In this document: piece after piece, positions 33,825 through 45,242 of the stretch
How the letters are laid out: each line of letters opens with the position of its first letter
Numbering within the stretch: position 1 is the stretch's first letter
Source: Apium graveolens
Lineage: Eukaryota; Streptophyta; Magnoliopsida; Apiales; Apiaceae
Length of the DNA stretch: 64,000 bases
Assembly (NCBI RefSeq): GCF_009905375.1
Contig: NW_027420682.1
Coordinates: 55,280-119,279, forward strand
Direction of reading: 5' to 3'
Notes under the pieces: generated by a model
What the model saw: the letters and a program-made list of their open reading frames with translations, nothing else
Database searches by the model: none
What the model was told of the DNA's origin: nothing
Made by a program: the position numbers and the translations under genes

Positions 33825-34181
33825 CAAAGGGCGCATTCCTCGTCATCCTCTGGGTCAGATGACACTATTGCTTTCTCCGTGTATGCTGAGTTGAGGCGCG
33901 AGTTCGACATGCTTCAGGGCAAGTATGACCGACTGATAGACCGACTGAAGAACGTGTATCCGGACAGCCGAAACTACGAAGGGAAGCCCAAGGAGCAGAT
34001 GACTGCGAGACTTGAGACCTTGGTTCAGTACGTCAACACTAAGCTTGAGAAGATGCCAGCGCACCGGGACCGTACCAGCCAGTATGTCATTCAGATGGTG
34101 GCGGATGAGCTCCAGAGCATTGCGAAGACGCTTCGAGAAGAAAAGACTACCAAGCCCCGTTCAGATGGAGTGGAGCCTTAG
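33825..34181 (+). CDS. Candidate accessory gene, exon 2: helical protein upstream of gag
   Basis: Open in phase with exon 1 from the predicted acceptor to TAG at 34179, 118 codons. It starts with a Ser/Asp-rich linker (SSSSSGSDD) followed by a largely helical, charged region (for example VYAELRREFDML and VADELQSIAKTLREE), likely coiled coil. No ATG lies in this frame before 33909, and an in-frame stop precedes 33791, which supports reliance on splicing; initiation at the ATG at 33909 would give a shorter product. I recognise no family. It has no stop or shift, while gag-pol has three stops. An ORF between primer-binding site and gag is not a standard part of Tekay elements as I know them. Confidence 0.55.
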   Translation, partial: QRAHSSSSSGSDDTIAFSVYAELRREFDMLQGKYDRLIDRLKNVYPDSRNYEGKPKEQMTARLETLVQYVNTKLEKMPAHRDRTSQYVIQMVADELQSIAKTLREEKTTKPRSDGVEP

Positions 34182-34492
34182 TTCTTTCCATTTACCTTTC
34201 ATGTTGTTGTACTATCAGACTCTATGGAATCCCCAGTTGTTTCCGTTTTTCCTTTAAATAAGCCTGTTATTCCTAGAATCAGACTATGTCCCAATCCTAT
34301 GTACTGTGACCTTTAAAATTTTAATAATTATGTGCTATTGTTCCATTTGCTCTCAACTGTTATTTTATGTTTTTATCATCATATCTGCTTAATTTGGAAA
34401 CTTGACCCCATATGAAAATGAGAATGCCATGCGATACCCTCGAATCATTTTATCATTCATATCTGTTTTGACACAACTCTTATTTCAGGATC
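34182..34492 (+). promoter_or_regulatory. Untranslated segment before gag with a splice-acceptor-like end
   Basis: T-rich, ending TCTTATTTCAG at 34488, four bases before the gag ATG at 34493. A polypyrimidine tract plus CAG so close to the start suggests a second acceptor that could place gag on a spliced RNA. Joining exon 1 (33510) to it would be out of frame with gag. Confidence 0.35.
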
Positions 34493-36844
34493 ATGCCTCC
34501 CAAAAAGAAGAACCCAACAACCACCTTCACCACAGACCCAAATATTCTTCTACTACTGGAAACCTTGTAACAGCAAACCAATGCTATAGCTCAACAACAA
34601 CTAACTCTTCAACAACGAATTGAAAACCAAGATAACCGTGAACCACACTAACCACCTGAACCACCAGTACCACCTAGACAAATTGTCACTTTCAAAGCTT
34701 TTCAGAATGTGAATCCACCTGTATTTCATGATACCACTGATCCAGTGATAGCTAACACATGGATCAAGGAGATGGAAAGGGCTTTTGAGTTGGTACAGTT
34801 AGGAGACGATCAGAAGATGCCGTATGCTACTTACTTCTTGAAGGGAGAAGTCATCTATTGGTGGGAATCAGTAAAGGCTATGGAAGTCACTCAGCAGGTT
34901 TCTTGGGAGAGATTTAAAAAGTTATTTCTGGACAAGTATTACCCTAAGTACATGCAGAATCAGATGGAGCTAAAATTTCTTGAGTTGAAGCAAGGGAACA
35001 TGACTGTATTGGAGTATGAGAAGAAGTTCACTGAGTTGTCAAGGTTTGTGACAAAGTATACCAGCACTGAGGAGGAAAAAGCAAAGAAATTTCAGCAAGG
35101 ATTGGAGCCTTGGGTCAGAGATAGGGTGGCTATGTTTGAGCTTGAAACTTATGCGGGAGTAGTACAGAAAGCTGCTCTGATTGAGAATAATGGGATGCAG
35201 TCAAGGAAAGAGAGGGATAACAAGAAGAGGAAGGTTCCATTTTATGGTGAAAAGTCTGAAGCTGGAAGTTCGCAAGATCGGAATGTAAAGAGGATTGGTT
35301 TCCAGAAGGGCGGAAATTTTCAAAAGAAAGGAAATTTGGACAAAAGGCAAGAATCAAAAGGGAACAACCAGGCAAGCCAAGGGCAAGTTGGAGAAGACAG
35401 GTTCCAAAGACCGGAATGCAAGAACTGTGGAAGAAGGCACCCCGGAGTATGCAATAAGCTGAGCATGACCTGTTATAGGTGCAATCAGAAGGGACATTTG
35501 GAAAATGAGTGCAAGATGCCGAAGCCAGGAGTTACGTGCTACAAGTGTGGGAAGACTGGACACATGGCTAGGGAGTGTAAGGCAATAGGACCAGTCAAAG
35601 CTCTGATGAACGTGGCAAGTACCAGTGCAAGCGTGCCAGCTGAGGTATTGGCATTACCTCCACCACCCGCACCAACCCCGCAAGCAACAGCAAGGACATT
35701 TGATCTAAAGATGAAAGATGCTGTTCAGAATTCTGAGGTGATAGCAGGTACACTTTTACTCAATAATGTCAAAGCTAAAGTATTGATTGATTCGGGAGGA
35801 ACAAGATCTTTCATATCGGAATCTTTTGTTGATAAGCTTCAATGTGAGAAAATGATTATGAGTGAGGTAGTAAATGTGGTAATTGCAAACCAAGAGAAGA
35901 TTCCTGTGAATCAATTTTGTCCAAAGTGTGAGATCGATATTTCGGGATATAAGTTTTCAGTCGACTTGATACTCTTCAAGTTGGGAGAGTTTGATATAAT
36001 TTTAGGAATGGATTGGTTAGGAGAGAATAGCGCTCAGATTAATTGTAAGACCAAGAGAGTGTATTTAAAGACGAAGAGTGGAGAGAAGGTAGTATTTAAG
36101 GGGCAGAGGCAAGAGCAACTATTTCTTACAATCGTTCAGGCTAAGAAGTTGCTTAGAAAAGGTTGTGAGTCGTTCCTAGCATACGTAGTGGATTCAGAGA
36201 GAGGCAGCCTCAGCATGGAAGATATTCCTGTAGTTAGTGAGTTCCCCGATGTGTTTCCCGACGAACTACCAGGCTTACCACCAGATCAACAAATTGAGTT
36301 TGAGCTCAACCTTGTTCCAGGAACGGAACCAGTTTCAAAGGCCCCATATAGGATGGCACCAGCAGAAATGAAAGAGTTGGCGAGCCAGCTACAAGAATTA
36401 TTGGATAAAGGAGTGATACGACCAAGTACGTCGCCATGGGCAGCCCCTGTTCTGTTTGTAAAGAAGAAAGATGGGAGTATGCGTCTATGCATAGATTACC
36501 GGGAGCTGAATAAGGTGACGATAAAAAACCGTTACCCGCTACCAAGGATATATGACCTTTTTGATCAGTTGAAGGGAGCAAAATTCTTTTCGAAGATTGA
36601 TTTGAGATCCGGATACCATCAATTAAAGATCAAAGAAGAAGATATTCCTAAGACCGCATTCAGGACCAGATATGGGCATTATGAATTCCTAGTAATGCCG
36701 TTTGGATTGACCAACGCTCCGGCCACATTTATGGATCTAATGAATCGAGTATTTAAGAAGTATTTGGACAAATTTGTCGTGGTATTTATTGATGACATCC
36801 TTATTTATTCTAAGTCGGAAGAAGAACATAAGCAGCACCTCTAG
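34493..36844 (+). pseudogene. Tekay-1 gag, protease and N-terminal RT
   Basis: Start ATG at 34493 (MPPKKKNPTTT). TAA codons at 34568 and 34649 and a TAG at 36842 interrupt one otherwise continuous frame, each one C-to-T step from CAA or CAG. Gag (from about 34700) has the retrotransposon Gag fold ([23 protein letters not shown]). Three Cys-rich knuckles follow: [26 protein letters not shown] and [14 protein letters not shown] (about 35417-35580). Protease: [13 protein letters not shown], with D-S-G present and Gly where the family usually has Ala. [33 protein letters not shown] and the catalytic [12 protein letters not shown]. Retrotransposition functions; this copy is disabled by the stops. 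Confidence 0.9.
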
Positions 36845-36850
36845 ATAGCA

Positions 36851-39106
36851 TTGGAGATACTCCGACAAGAGAAGTTGTATGCCAAGTTTACCAAATGTGA
36901 GTTTTGGTTAAAGGAAGTTCAATTTTTGGGGCATGTTATTGGAAATGAGGGAGTTAAAGTGGATCCGGCAAAGATTGAGGCAGTTATGAGTTGGAAGAGG
37001 CCAAAGACTCCTACGGAAGTGCGAAGTTTTCTAGGATTAGCCGGATACTATAGAAGATTCGTCAAGGATTTCTCGAAGATCACCACGCCATTGACCAAGT
37101 TAACCAGAAAGAATCAAAAGTTTGAATGGAGTGCAGAATGTGAAGATAGCTTTCAAGAGTTAAAGCAGAAGTTAGTAACAGCTCCGGTGTTGGTACTTCC
37201 AGATGATCAAGGGAATTTTGTAATATTCAGCGACGCTTCACATAAGGGTTTGGGTTGTGTGTTGATGCAACACAGTAAAGTGATCGCATATGCGTCAAGA
37301 CAGTTGAAGCCGCATGAGTTAAAGTACCTGACGCATGACTTGGAACTAGCCGCCATAGTGTTCGCACTCAAGATCTGGAGACATCACCTCTATGGAGAGA
37401 AGTGTGAAATCTACACGGATCACAAGAGTTTAAAGTACATTTTTACTCAGAAAGAGCTCAATATGAGGCAGAGGAGATGGCTGGAATTGATCAAGGACTA
37501 TGACTGCTCGATAAATTACCATCCTGGAAAGGAGAACGTAGTGGCCGATGCTCTCAGTAGGAAGGAGAGATTGAATATGATGATAACATCAAAAGAGTTA
37601 ACTGGAGAAATCGAAAAATTGGAATTGGAACCTTGTGCTTATGGAAAAGTTGAGGAAGTTTGTCGTGCAATGACCTTTCAGCCAACACTAGTGGAAAAGA
37701 TAAAGAAGTGTCAAGGGGAAGTAATGGAAAAAGAGAAGAATCAGTTATCTGGAGAGGAGATTAATATTCAAAGGGATGAGCAAGGGATACTAAGATTTTC
37801 ATCCAGAATATGGATTCCCCATGTACCTGAATTAAAGAATGAGATCCTCCATGAAGCCCACAATTCGAAATTTTCAATCCACCCGGGAAGCACCAAGATG
37901 TATCGAGACTTAAAGAAGAACTTTTGGTGGCCAAATATGAAGCGAGACGTGGCAGAATGGGTTGCAAAGTGCTATACCTGTCAGAAAGTAAAGGCAGAAC
38001 ATCAACGACCAAGCGGATTAATTCAGCCCCTGAAGATTCCAGAATGGAAATGGGAAAATATCGCTATGGACTTTATAGTAGGACTACCGCGAACGAAATC
38101 CGGACATGACGCAATATGGGTTATAATTGATCATCTTACGAAGTCGGCGCATTTCCTTCCAATAAACGAGAAGTCGTCATTGGACAAGTTGGTTCATTTG
38201 TATGTGCGCGAAATCGTACTAAGGCATGGAGTACCCGTATCAATAGTTTCAGACAGAGATCCCCGATTTAACTCGAGATTTTGGAAGCAATTTCAGGAAT
38301 GTCTTGGCACGAAGTTGAATATGAGCACGGCGTACCACCCGCAGACTGATGGCCAGAGTGAAAGGATAATTCAAACAATTGAAGACATGTTACGCAGTTG
38401 TGCAATCGATTTTGCAGGAAGTTGGGACGACCATTTGCCGTTGATTGAATTCTCTTACAACAACAGCTATCATTCCAGTATCGGCATGCCACCATACGAA
38501 GCTTTGTACGGGCGAAAATGTAGATCACCAACAAGTTGGGATGAAGTAGGAGAAGGAAGAATTCTCGGTTCGGATTTGGTACAACAGTTGCATGACTCGG
38601 TCAAGTTAATTCAGAGAAGGTTGCTTGCTGCTCAAGATAGACAGAGGAAGTATGCAGATCCAGTGCGTAAGGACGTTCAATTCCAAATTGGTGAAGCTGT
38701 GTTGCTGAAGGTGTCACCTAGAAAAGGGTTGATAAGATTTGGCAAGAAAGGGAAGTTAGCACCTAGATACATAGGTCCTTTTGAGATTTTGAGTCAAGTG
38801 GGAAAGGTGGCCTACGAGTTGGCCTTACCACCTCAGTATCGGCATGTGCATAATGTGTTCCATGTGTCGTTGCTTAAGAAGTACAATCCTGACGCTAGCC
38901 ATGTGATAGAATATGAACCTGTAGAAATTCAGGCAGACCTGTCATTTGTGGAGCAACCAGTTAAAATACTCGACTGGCAAGTAAAGAGTCTTAGAAATAA
39001 ATCAGTAAAGTTAGTAAAAGTACTTTGGAGGAACCCTAAGGTCGAAGAGTCGACTTGGGAGTTAGAGTCGGATATGCGTTCCCGACATCCTCATCTTTTC
39101 TCTTAG
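36851..39106 (+). pseudogene. Tekay-1 RT C-terminus, RNase H, integrase and chromodomain
   Basis: Same frame as the preceding segment, two codons after its TAG, 751 codons to TAG at 39104. RT thumb region ([26 protein letters not shown]). RNase [13 protein letters not shown] and [12 protein letters not shown] with catalytic Asp present, ending VVADALSRK. Integrase: zinc domain [18 protein letters not shown] to [11 protein letters not shown] in [16 protein letters not shown] and [10 protein letters not shown]-terminal [16 protein letters not shown] module, then a chromodomain-like tail ([27 protein letters not shown]). Chromodomains of chromovirus integrases are known to direct insertion to chromatin carrying particular histone marks. 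No internal damage in this part. Confidence 0.92.
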
Positions 39107-39126
39107 ATTCTGGGGATAGAATCCCT

Positions 39127-39140
39127 TAAGGGGAAGAGGA
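39127..39140 (+). other. Tekay-1 polypurine tract
   Basis: AAGGGGAAGAGGA directly before the TGTTACG start of the 3' LTR. Confidence 0.85.
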
Positions 39141-42100
39141 TGTTACGACCGGCATTTTATGTAATATTATTTGTTGATTGGGTATAATATTAAAGTCAAA
39201 TGAAAATATATTCAATGATTGTACGCTAGTGTGAGTGAAAATTTCTGCATTATAAATTTGTTTTGTGTAGTATATGATTTTTCAAAGCAAGAGTTTATTT
39301 AATTTCTTTATTTTTGAATTATAAGGAATATTCTAAGCTTTGGAAAAATTTTCTTTTAAAAGGTACTTTGTTCACAAATTTTGAAAATGATTTTATAAAG
39401 TCTCTAAAAATCCAAGTTATTTTATGGTATAAATTTTATAATTTTGAACTTGTATTTTATTTTATAAAAATAAATCATTATAAATTTTAGTTGTCATATT
39501 TATCAAATTACATAAGAGACCATGCATGCAAATCACCCTTCTATTCTCTCAAAGGGCAAACAAGACTTTTCCAACCCCACTAACTCATTTGATTATTACC
39601 AAATTACTACCTTAGCCTTGCATGCAAAATGGCCTAACTTTAACCAAGGGACATTTTTGTAAGTTCTCACTTCCACTCATCATTTGTAAACCAAATAGCA
39701 TAAAACAAAGAAATCAAAGTGGGAGAGGTCATTCTCATTCCACACTCCAACACCCCACAAATTTTCTCTCCTCCCCCTCCCACATTGCTCTCGGTCGAAG
39801 GCCAATTCCCCACCCCCCCTTTCATTTTTCAATTCATTCTTCATCTTCCCAAGTGTAAATCTTTTACCTACATTCATCTTATATACTTTCCAAGTATTTT
39901 GTAACTTGGAAGTTGAAGTTCCATGGATGCATGTGTAGTTCTTATGTGATCTCCAAAGAGAAACTCTTGATTCTTGTGAATTCAAGAGCTCTCTATGAGA
40001 TATATTATGTATATGTGCTAACTAAGTGTTTTATGGAGATATCATGCTTTAAAATCCTTTGCATGCTACTGAAATTTTATTATATATTTATGTTTAGCCA
40101 TGCATGTTAGTTTTAAGACATTAAAATGATGATCAACCATGAGTTTGCATGCTACTTTTTTCGAAATCATGTAGTTATGTTTAAAAATCTATAAATTCAA
40201 AATATGTGTGCTTAAAATAGATTGTTTTCATGATAAATTTCTTATTAATACTTAAAAGAAGTTATATTTCATGATTATTAAGGATGAGTATTAGGTGCAA
40301 GTCGATTTTGCAAGCATTTAAAACTTTATGCCTAGCCGAAATCTTGTTATGTGCTTTCCATGAGTTGCATGTTATATATTTGGTTGCATGTTGTTGTTTT
40401 TGGGCATGGATGATCTCACCCAAGTTTATTTTGAGAATAAGGGAGTTATTTCAGTAGATCACCATGTATAAGTCTTGGTTTAAGTATTGAGTTGTTGTTA
40501 GTTGAGTTTGTCAAGTCAAAACCTTGGAAAATGAGAGTTATAGTTTCTGCAGAAAAATCAGTATAGCACCCTGAGGTTTAGAGTGAGTTTTGACCATGTC
40601 ATTGATGTGCACTTTGAGGCCCAAGCTACCAGAAGTTAGTATTGGGAGTATATAAAAGGTTTTAGGAGTTGGTTGGAGGATTGCATGTCATTTTCTTAGG
40701 TGCACAAGTAGAATCACAAAATCTGTCCAGCAGGGGACAGTTTTGTTGCAACTTAGAAATAGGGAGATTTGACCATGTCATGGGTAGGCCCTCATTAGTC
40801 CCAATTGGGCCTTAGTTAGAGGGTATGTCAGAGAAGTTTTTGCAACCATAGTTCATAGGATATGAGCTAGAACCATGTGTCACAAGTTAATTCAAGTCAG
40901 GGCATTTTTCTGCCCAGAAAAACAGGGGAACCTTGGATTTTAGCTTAGGCCCAAGAAGGCCCAAACCAGACCCTTGAGCCACATCAAGTTTGTGAGATGC
41001 CCTTTTGGTCAGGAGAGTCTTGTGTAAATGTTTTGAAGGAAAACTTGTAGTTTAAGAGTGTCTAATGTACTCAAGACACAATAGTTGTCATTCTGAAATT
41101 TGCACCAGTGAGCACTATCACTTATCACATAGTTTTAGAACACTTAGAAGTGAGTATTAGGTCGACCACCATAGTTGTAAGATAGTATAAGGTCAGTAGA
41201 GCAAAAGGCACAAGTGAGGGTCAATAGGTTTTGGATAATTTAGGAAAGGCACATCGAGTTAGGAATCCAAAATTAGAAGACCTTGTCTAGTTTAGCGACC
41301 AAGTGACTTAAGTTGTGAGTCGAGATCATCCAAGCCTAGTATTGCATTATGGTATATATGGTGTTAATATATGATATGTGAATATGTGGCTATGTGTGTG
41401 CAATTGTAATTTAAAAGTGAATATAAATTAAGTGCATATAGACCTAAGTGCCATCCGTGTTTAATTTCGGGTTGTAAATAGGTTAAGATGGTAAGAATAT
41501 ATTATAATGAGGATTATTATTATTTATGTAGGATCTCGAGACGAGGGAAAACTTGTCATAAAAGTCGAGTGAAGCTCCAGTTGCTCCTACCAGTCAGACC
41601 AGACCAGCCTATCTCAAGGCTAGTGATTCAACTTGACCTTCGTATTTACTAAAATCAGTTCATATATATATCGATGCAACTATCCTGAGTCATTTTGATA
41701 TATTTAAATCAAGCGTATCTTATGTTTATCTTTGAATCATATAAAATGCCATGAACCCTCAAGTACTTATTGCAAGTAGATCAAAAGTCATACCATGCTA
41801 GTATACCAAAGTAATGGTAATGCCATGATAAAATAGAGAATTTGTTATAATACTTATTGATCCTTTTGATTATCATGCTATTGATCCCTGAGAAATCTTC
41901 ATATTGCACCCTGATGCTTTGATTCAACTCTTGAAATAACCTCGATAGAAACTTTATCTTGATACCTAAAAGCCAATCATTTCTTAAATTCATTCATGAT
42001 TGTTTGATAACCCTATCCTTACCCTAAAGATTGATACCCTGTTATATCTTGAGCTGATGATCACTTTCTTTATATTTTAACACCTCTATCCTATTGGAAC

Positions 42101-43035
42101 CAGTGATGCTTATCTTCTTGATGTTCTAATACCTATACCTTGTCTACAACCATTGCTTTAAGCCTAGTTTGGCATTACTCTTTCATATTATCCAATAGTC
42201 TTGCTCAATTTCCTTGTCAAGTTCTTGTTTATGGAAACCTCTCAGTTACCCTAATATAGTAAAGTCTAGTGGATCATGGCCCTGAGATTTAGTGTCATAT
42301 TTCCAGTGTTTCAAGTTGATCTATAATCCCTTGATAAAAATACAGTCAAAAGAGATTTTGTCATAAATCGGCATCAGTTTTTAAAATGATTAAAATGTGG
42401 ATTTTTCAGTCCCAAAGGGGATAAATGTTTTCTTTGAATGGTGGATCTGGACTGAGACGCGAGTCCTTTCTGCACTTATATTAGGCTTAAAAGTTTCCTA
42501 GGGATTCCCAATAATGTTTTAGAACTCAGCGAGGTTCGGGATTACTTCGCGGCTGATCACCGGCTGTAATCCGTAGCGTCATAAAATGATTTTGATTAAT
42601 ACATGATTTTAAAATTGTTTTGATGCAATCAAAATGATGCCATCTCACATAGTTTTTATCTCTCGTTACCTTTGGTTATGTCTTTCCATTATCATTCTTA
42701 AAAGTATATCTTAATTTATGTTTTGTGTCATACTGTTAGAACTTGTTGAGCATTTGGCTCACTTCTTGCTTTACCCTTATATTACAGCTAGCAGTTATGG
42801 TTAGATTCAAGTAGACTGCCCGTAAGACCTGTGATGCTGATGCTTATGTTCGAGCTCAGGTAGAATAAGTAATAATAGTTGTGTGAGGACTCGGTATTCT
42901 AAATCAGATGTAATAGTTGGTAGTGTTGGGCTGTTCCAAACCCTAACTATAAGATCTTGGATTTTGGTTGTGTATTCTTCATTAAAAAGATGTAATAGCT
43001 ATATTTATTTTGCTGTTTAAGTTGGGGGTGTGACA
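39141..43035 (+). repeat. Tekay-1 3' LTR (3.9 kb)
   Basis: Nearly identical to 29814-33687, with a few substitutions, single-base indels and a 23-bp segment (about 41884) absent from the 5' copy. Followed by CCAAT (43036-43040). It carries the H3-like exon 1 sequence at 42797 with a nonsense codon at position 6. Confidence 0.93.
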
Positions 43036-43040
43036 CCAAT

Positions 43041-43546
43041 AGCTGTAGTGTTGATGCTTTTAGCAAAGAAATTTTAAAAATAGTGCTCTGGGTCAGAATC
43101 AAATCACTATTGTTCTTATGTATGACAAGTTATTTCTCAAATTGAGTCGGCAATCTATTTTGAAAAATACGACTTTAACTTCAACCAACCAGTCAGACGA
43201 AAGTTTCAACATTTTAACTTGTTAACAAATCATTCATCAATCAATATATGTATCAGTTCCTTATCCTCTCTAATACAAAAGTGTTACCTTTATAGCCTAG
43301 CATAATTTTTTAACACAAGCGTAACTAAACCACATAATTGGTAACAGTAAATATTACCCAATGTTGCAACATAATAAAATTGTCCTTTCTGCTACCAGCA
43401 CATACAGATTTCCTCAAGCTGTGAGAAAACATGAGAAATGGAATAACTAGAGATCTATTTTAACTGGTAAAGTCATGAAACATCCTTAGATCCACAAACA
43501 GCCCGAGTCCAGGGAAATAATATTCCGTAGCCATTTCTCATGCAGC
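43041..43546 (-). other. Noncoding stretch, possible 3' flank of a minus-strand gene
   Basis: No ORF is supported. On the minus strand it would lie downstream of the putative terminal exon at 43547-43603 and could include its 3' UTR. Confidence 0.3.
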
Positions 43547-43603
43547 CTATGAGGGCTCTGAATTCCAAAATCCTATTCGTTCTTGTTCATCGATTCTTTG
43601 CAC
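43547..43603 (-). CDS. Possible last coding exon of a host gene (partial)
   Basis: On the minus strand, TTTTATATTTCAG (an acceptor-like sequence ending at 43604) is followed by 18 sense codons and TAG. The peptide VQRIDEQERIGFWNSEPS has ordinary protein composition and lies in a locally less AT-rich stretch. No further exon can be identified, because upstream sequence passes into a repeat and then SIRE-B. Short, so it may be chance. Family unknown. Confidence 0.25.
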   Translation of the reverse strand: MQRIDEQERIGFWNSEPS

Positions 43604-43726
43604 CTGAAATATAAAAAAGTAACAATATTTTTATGTGCTCTGGTGATTACAGACTGAAATAGACCCTTAATTGCTACACGTGAATGGTGAAGAAAAGAGG
43701 CTCCCTGAAATAGAAGGACCAACTTA

Positions 43727-43975
43727 TAACGCACACAACACTAAAAGATTCTTGAAAACAGTGGTATTTTGTACCATGTGCAATGGCATCAAATTATTTA
43801 ATACATTCTCAGCAGGTATGAGTGTGAATGTTGATCTAGTGTCCAGTCTAATTTGTTGTTGATCACCGCTAACGACATTCCTTCTTGAAAAGTTCTGTGA
43901 TTACAAAACCGGATAAATACATGATCTAAAAGATGAATCAATAAATTAATTGTTGTTTTGACTTATTATTGAGGG
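43727..43975. repeat. Dispersed 249-bp repeat, copy 2
   Basis: Matches 130-378. Here the left side runs on without a CACTA end (it is the unoccupied form of that site), and the right side is cut by the SIRE-B LTR immediately after GAGGG. Confidence 0.8.
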
Positions 43976-44188
43976 TGTTATTCCCTAACAATATAACAAG
44001 AATTACAGAAGGGGGGGGGTTTGAATGTAATTCTGGCTTCTTTTTGAGATTTATGAAAAATGGTTCTAACTCAATTTATATCTAACTGTTTGATTTGCAA
44101 AGTGCGGAATACAGAGTTAACTATATCAAACATAAAGTAATAAAAACTCAGGTCTTTAAAACTTTTCTGGTGGATTTGAATGTATCCA

Positions 44189-44190
<2 letters not shown>

Positions 44191-44250
<60 letters not shown>
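44191..44250. repeat. (AT)30 microsatellite
   Basis: Uninterrupted AT dinucleotide run inside the SIRE-B LTR. Confidence 0.97.
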
Positions 44251-44253
<3 letters not shown>

Positions 44254-44637
44254 GAGAACCCTGTGAAGCTTGAATAGCTTACAGCTGCTTTACAAGTGAA
44301 CAAACAAACTACAGAGAAATTCTACAGAATACAGCTTACAAATGTTTCTCTGCTAAAAATGTGTTTGCTTAGTTTATTTTCTAGTTGTTCTACTTGCTAC
44401 ACTTGGTTTATATATCACCAAGTTTATATGGTAATAAGACAAGATAATAAAACAAAACCTATTAAGTATAACTCCATGCTGCTTCACTACTCTATTCCAG
44501 CATCTTTGAATATCTTCATAATAGCATGAAAATGGCAATGCTTCTTTGTTCTCAAAACTCTACTAAACAGGCTGCCACATTCCTTTTGCAAACACTCAAC
44601 GCATGTGACTTTGTTGTCACTGTCAACATATATTTGA

Positions 44638-44960
44638 ATTGATCATCCATCGGGTACATGGTTGTTAATCGTCGGGTAGCCTTGTTGATCATCCGTCGGG
44701 TCGCCATTTATCACTTGACTCCATTTCATTTGTGCAGAATTACAAGACATCTTATATTTACATTTAATCAACCTATTATGCACATCTACTAGCAGTGTAC
44801 ATGATTCATAAGCTACTACAGAATCTATATAAAGTTGTTTGCAGGAATGTGCTACATGACTTATTGTTACATAAGCTACTCACCCGGTGGATATCAATTA
44901 GTCATCTGTTGAGACTATATTGAATCATCCGTCGGGACTATAATTGATCATCCGCCGGGT
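44638..44960 (-). repeat. Repeated GATCATCCGTCGGGT motif in SIRE-B LTR
   Basis: Variants at 44641 (GATCATCCATCGGGT), 44668 (AATCGTCGGGT), 44687 (GATCATCCGTCGGGT), 44923 (AATCATCCGTCGGG) and 44946 (GATCATCCGCCGGGT); a weaker one is at 44900. The CG-containing core stands out in AT-rich DNA. On the coding strand it reads ACCCGACGGATGATC. Clustered repeats in an LTR may be enhancer units; that is inference. Confidence 0.7.
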
Positions 44961-45037
44961 GCTACAAAATTTACTAAGTTAAATCTACTAAGGTGTTTTG
45001 TTTAGCTTATAATCAAGTGCACAACATATTCCTAACA

Positions 45038-45051
45038 ATCTCCCCCAATTT
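45038..45051 (-). other. SIRE-B polypurine tract
   Basis: ATCTCCCCCAATTT on the plus strand, identical to the SIRE-A1 tract at 15643. Confidence 0.8.
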
Positions 45052-45242
45052 ATGTCTACTGGAATTGTAGCCATAAATTAAGAGAAACTTGATGATAACA
45101 AAATATACTAAAGATACAGATTGAAAAATAGTAGATAAAATTAATAAGTGCTGCAAATTGCTGAAAGTTGAACAATGCAAAGTACATAAAGAGATTGCTC
45201 ACAATTGTTATCAAGATGCTCCTCTAGTCTGAGCAGATAGAT

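Larger units (their letters stand above)
29814..43035 (+). mobile_element. Tekay-1: Ty3/gypsy chromovirus, full length
   Basis: 13.2 kb with near-identical long LTRs (29814-33687, 39141-43035), the target duplication CCAAT on both sides, a primer-binding site at 33693, gag-pol 34493-39106 and a polypurine tract before 39141. The integrase C-terminus carries a chromodomain-like segment. Long LTRs with that arrangement fit the Tekay/Del group. The gag-pol frame has only three nonsense codons and no frameshift. In addition it has an apparent spliced gene upstream of gag (33448-34181). High LTR similarity points to a fairly recent insertion. Confidence 0.93.
43976..45037 (-). repeat. SIRE-B 3' LTR
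   Basis: 1,062 bp, TGTTATTCCC...CCTAACA, with a G9 run near 44013. Contains an AT microsatellite (44191-44250) and five or more copies of a GATCATCCGTCGGGT-like motif. Confidence 0.82.

Noticed and set aside
44095..44277. ORF with an Ile-Tyr repeat
   Set aside because: Direct translation of the AT microsatellite in the SIRE-B LTR.
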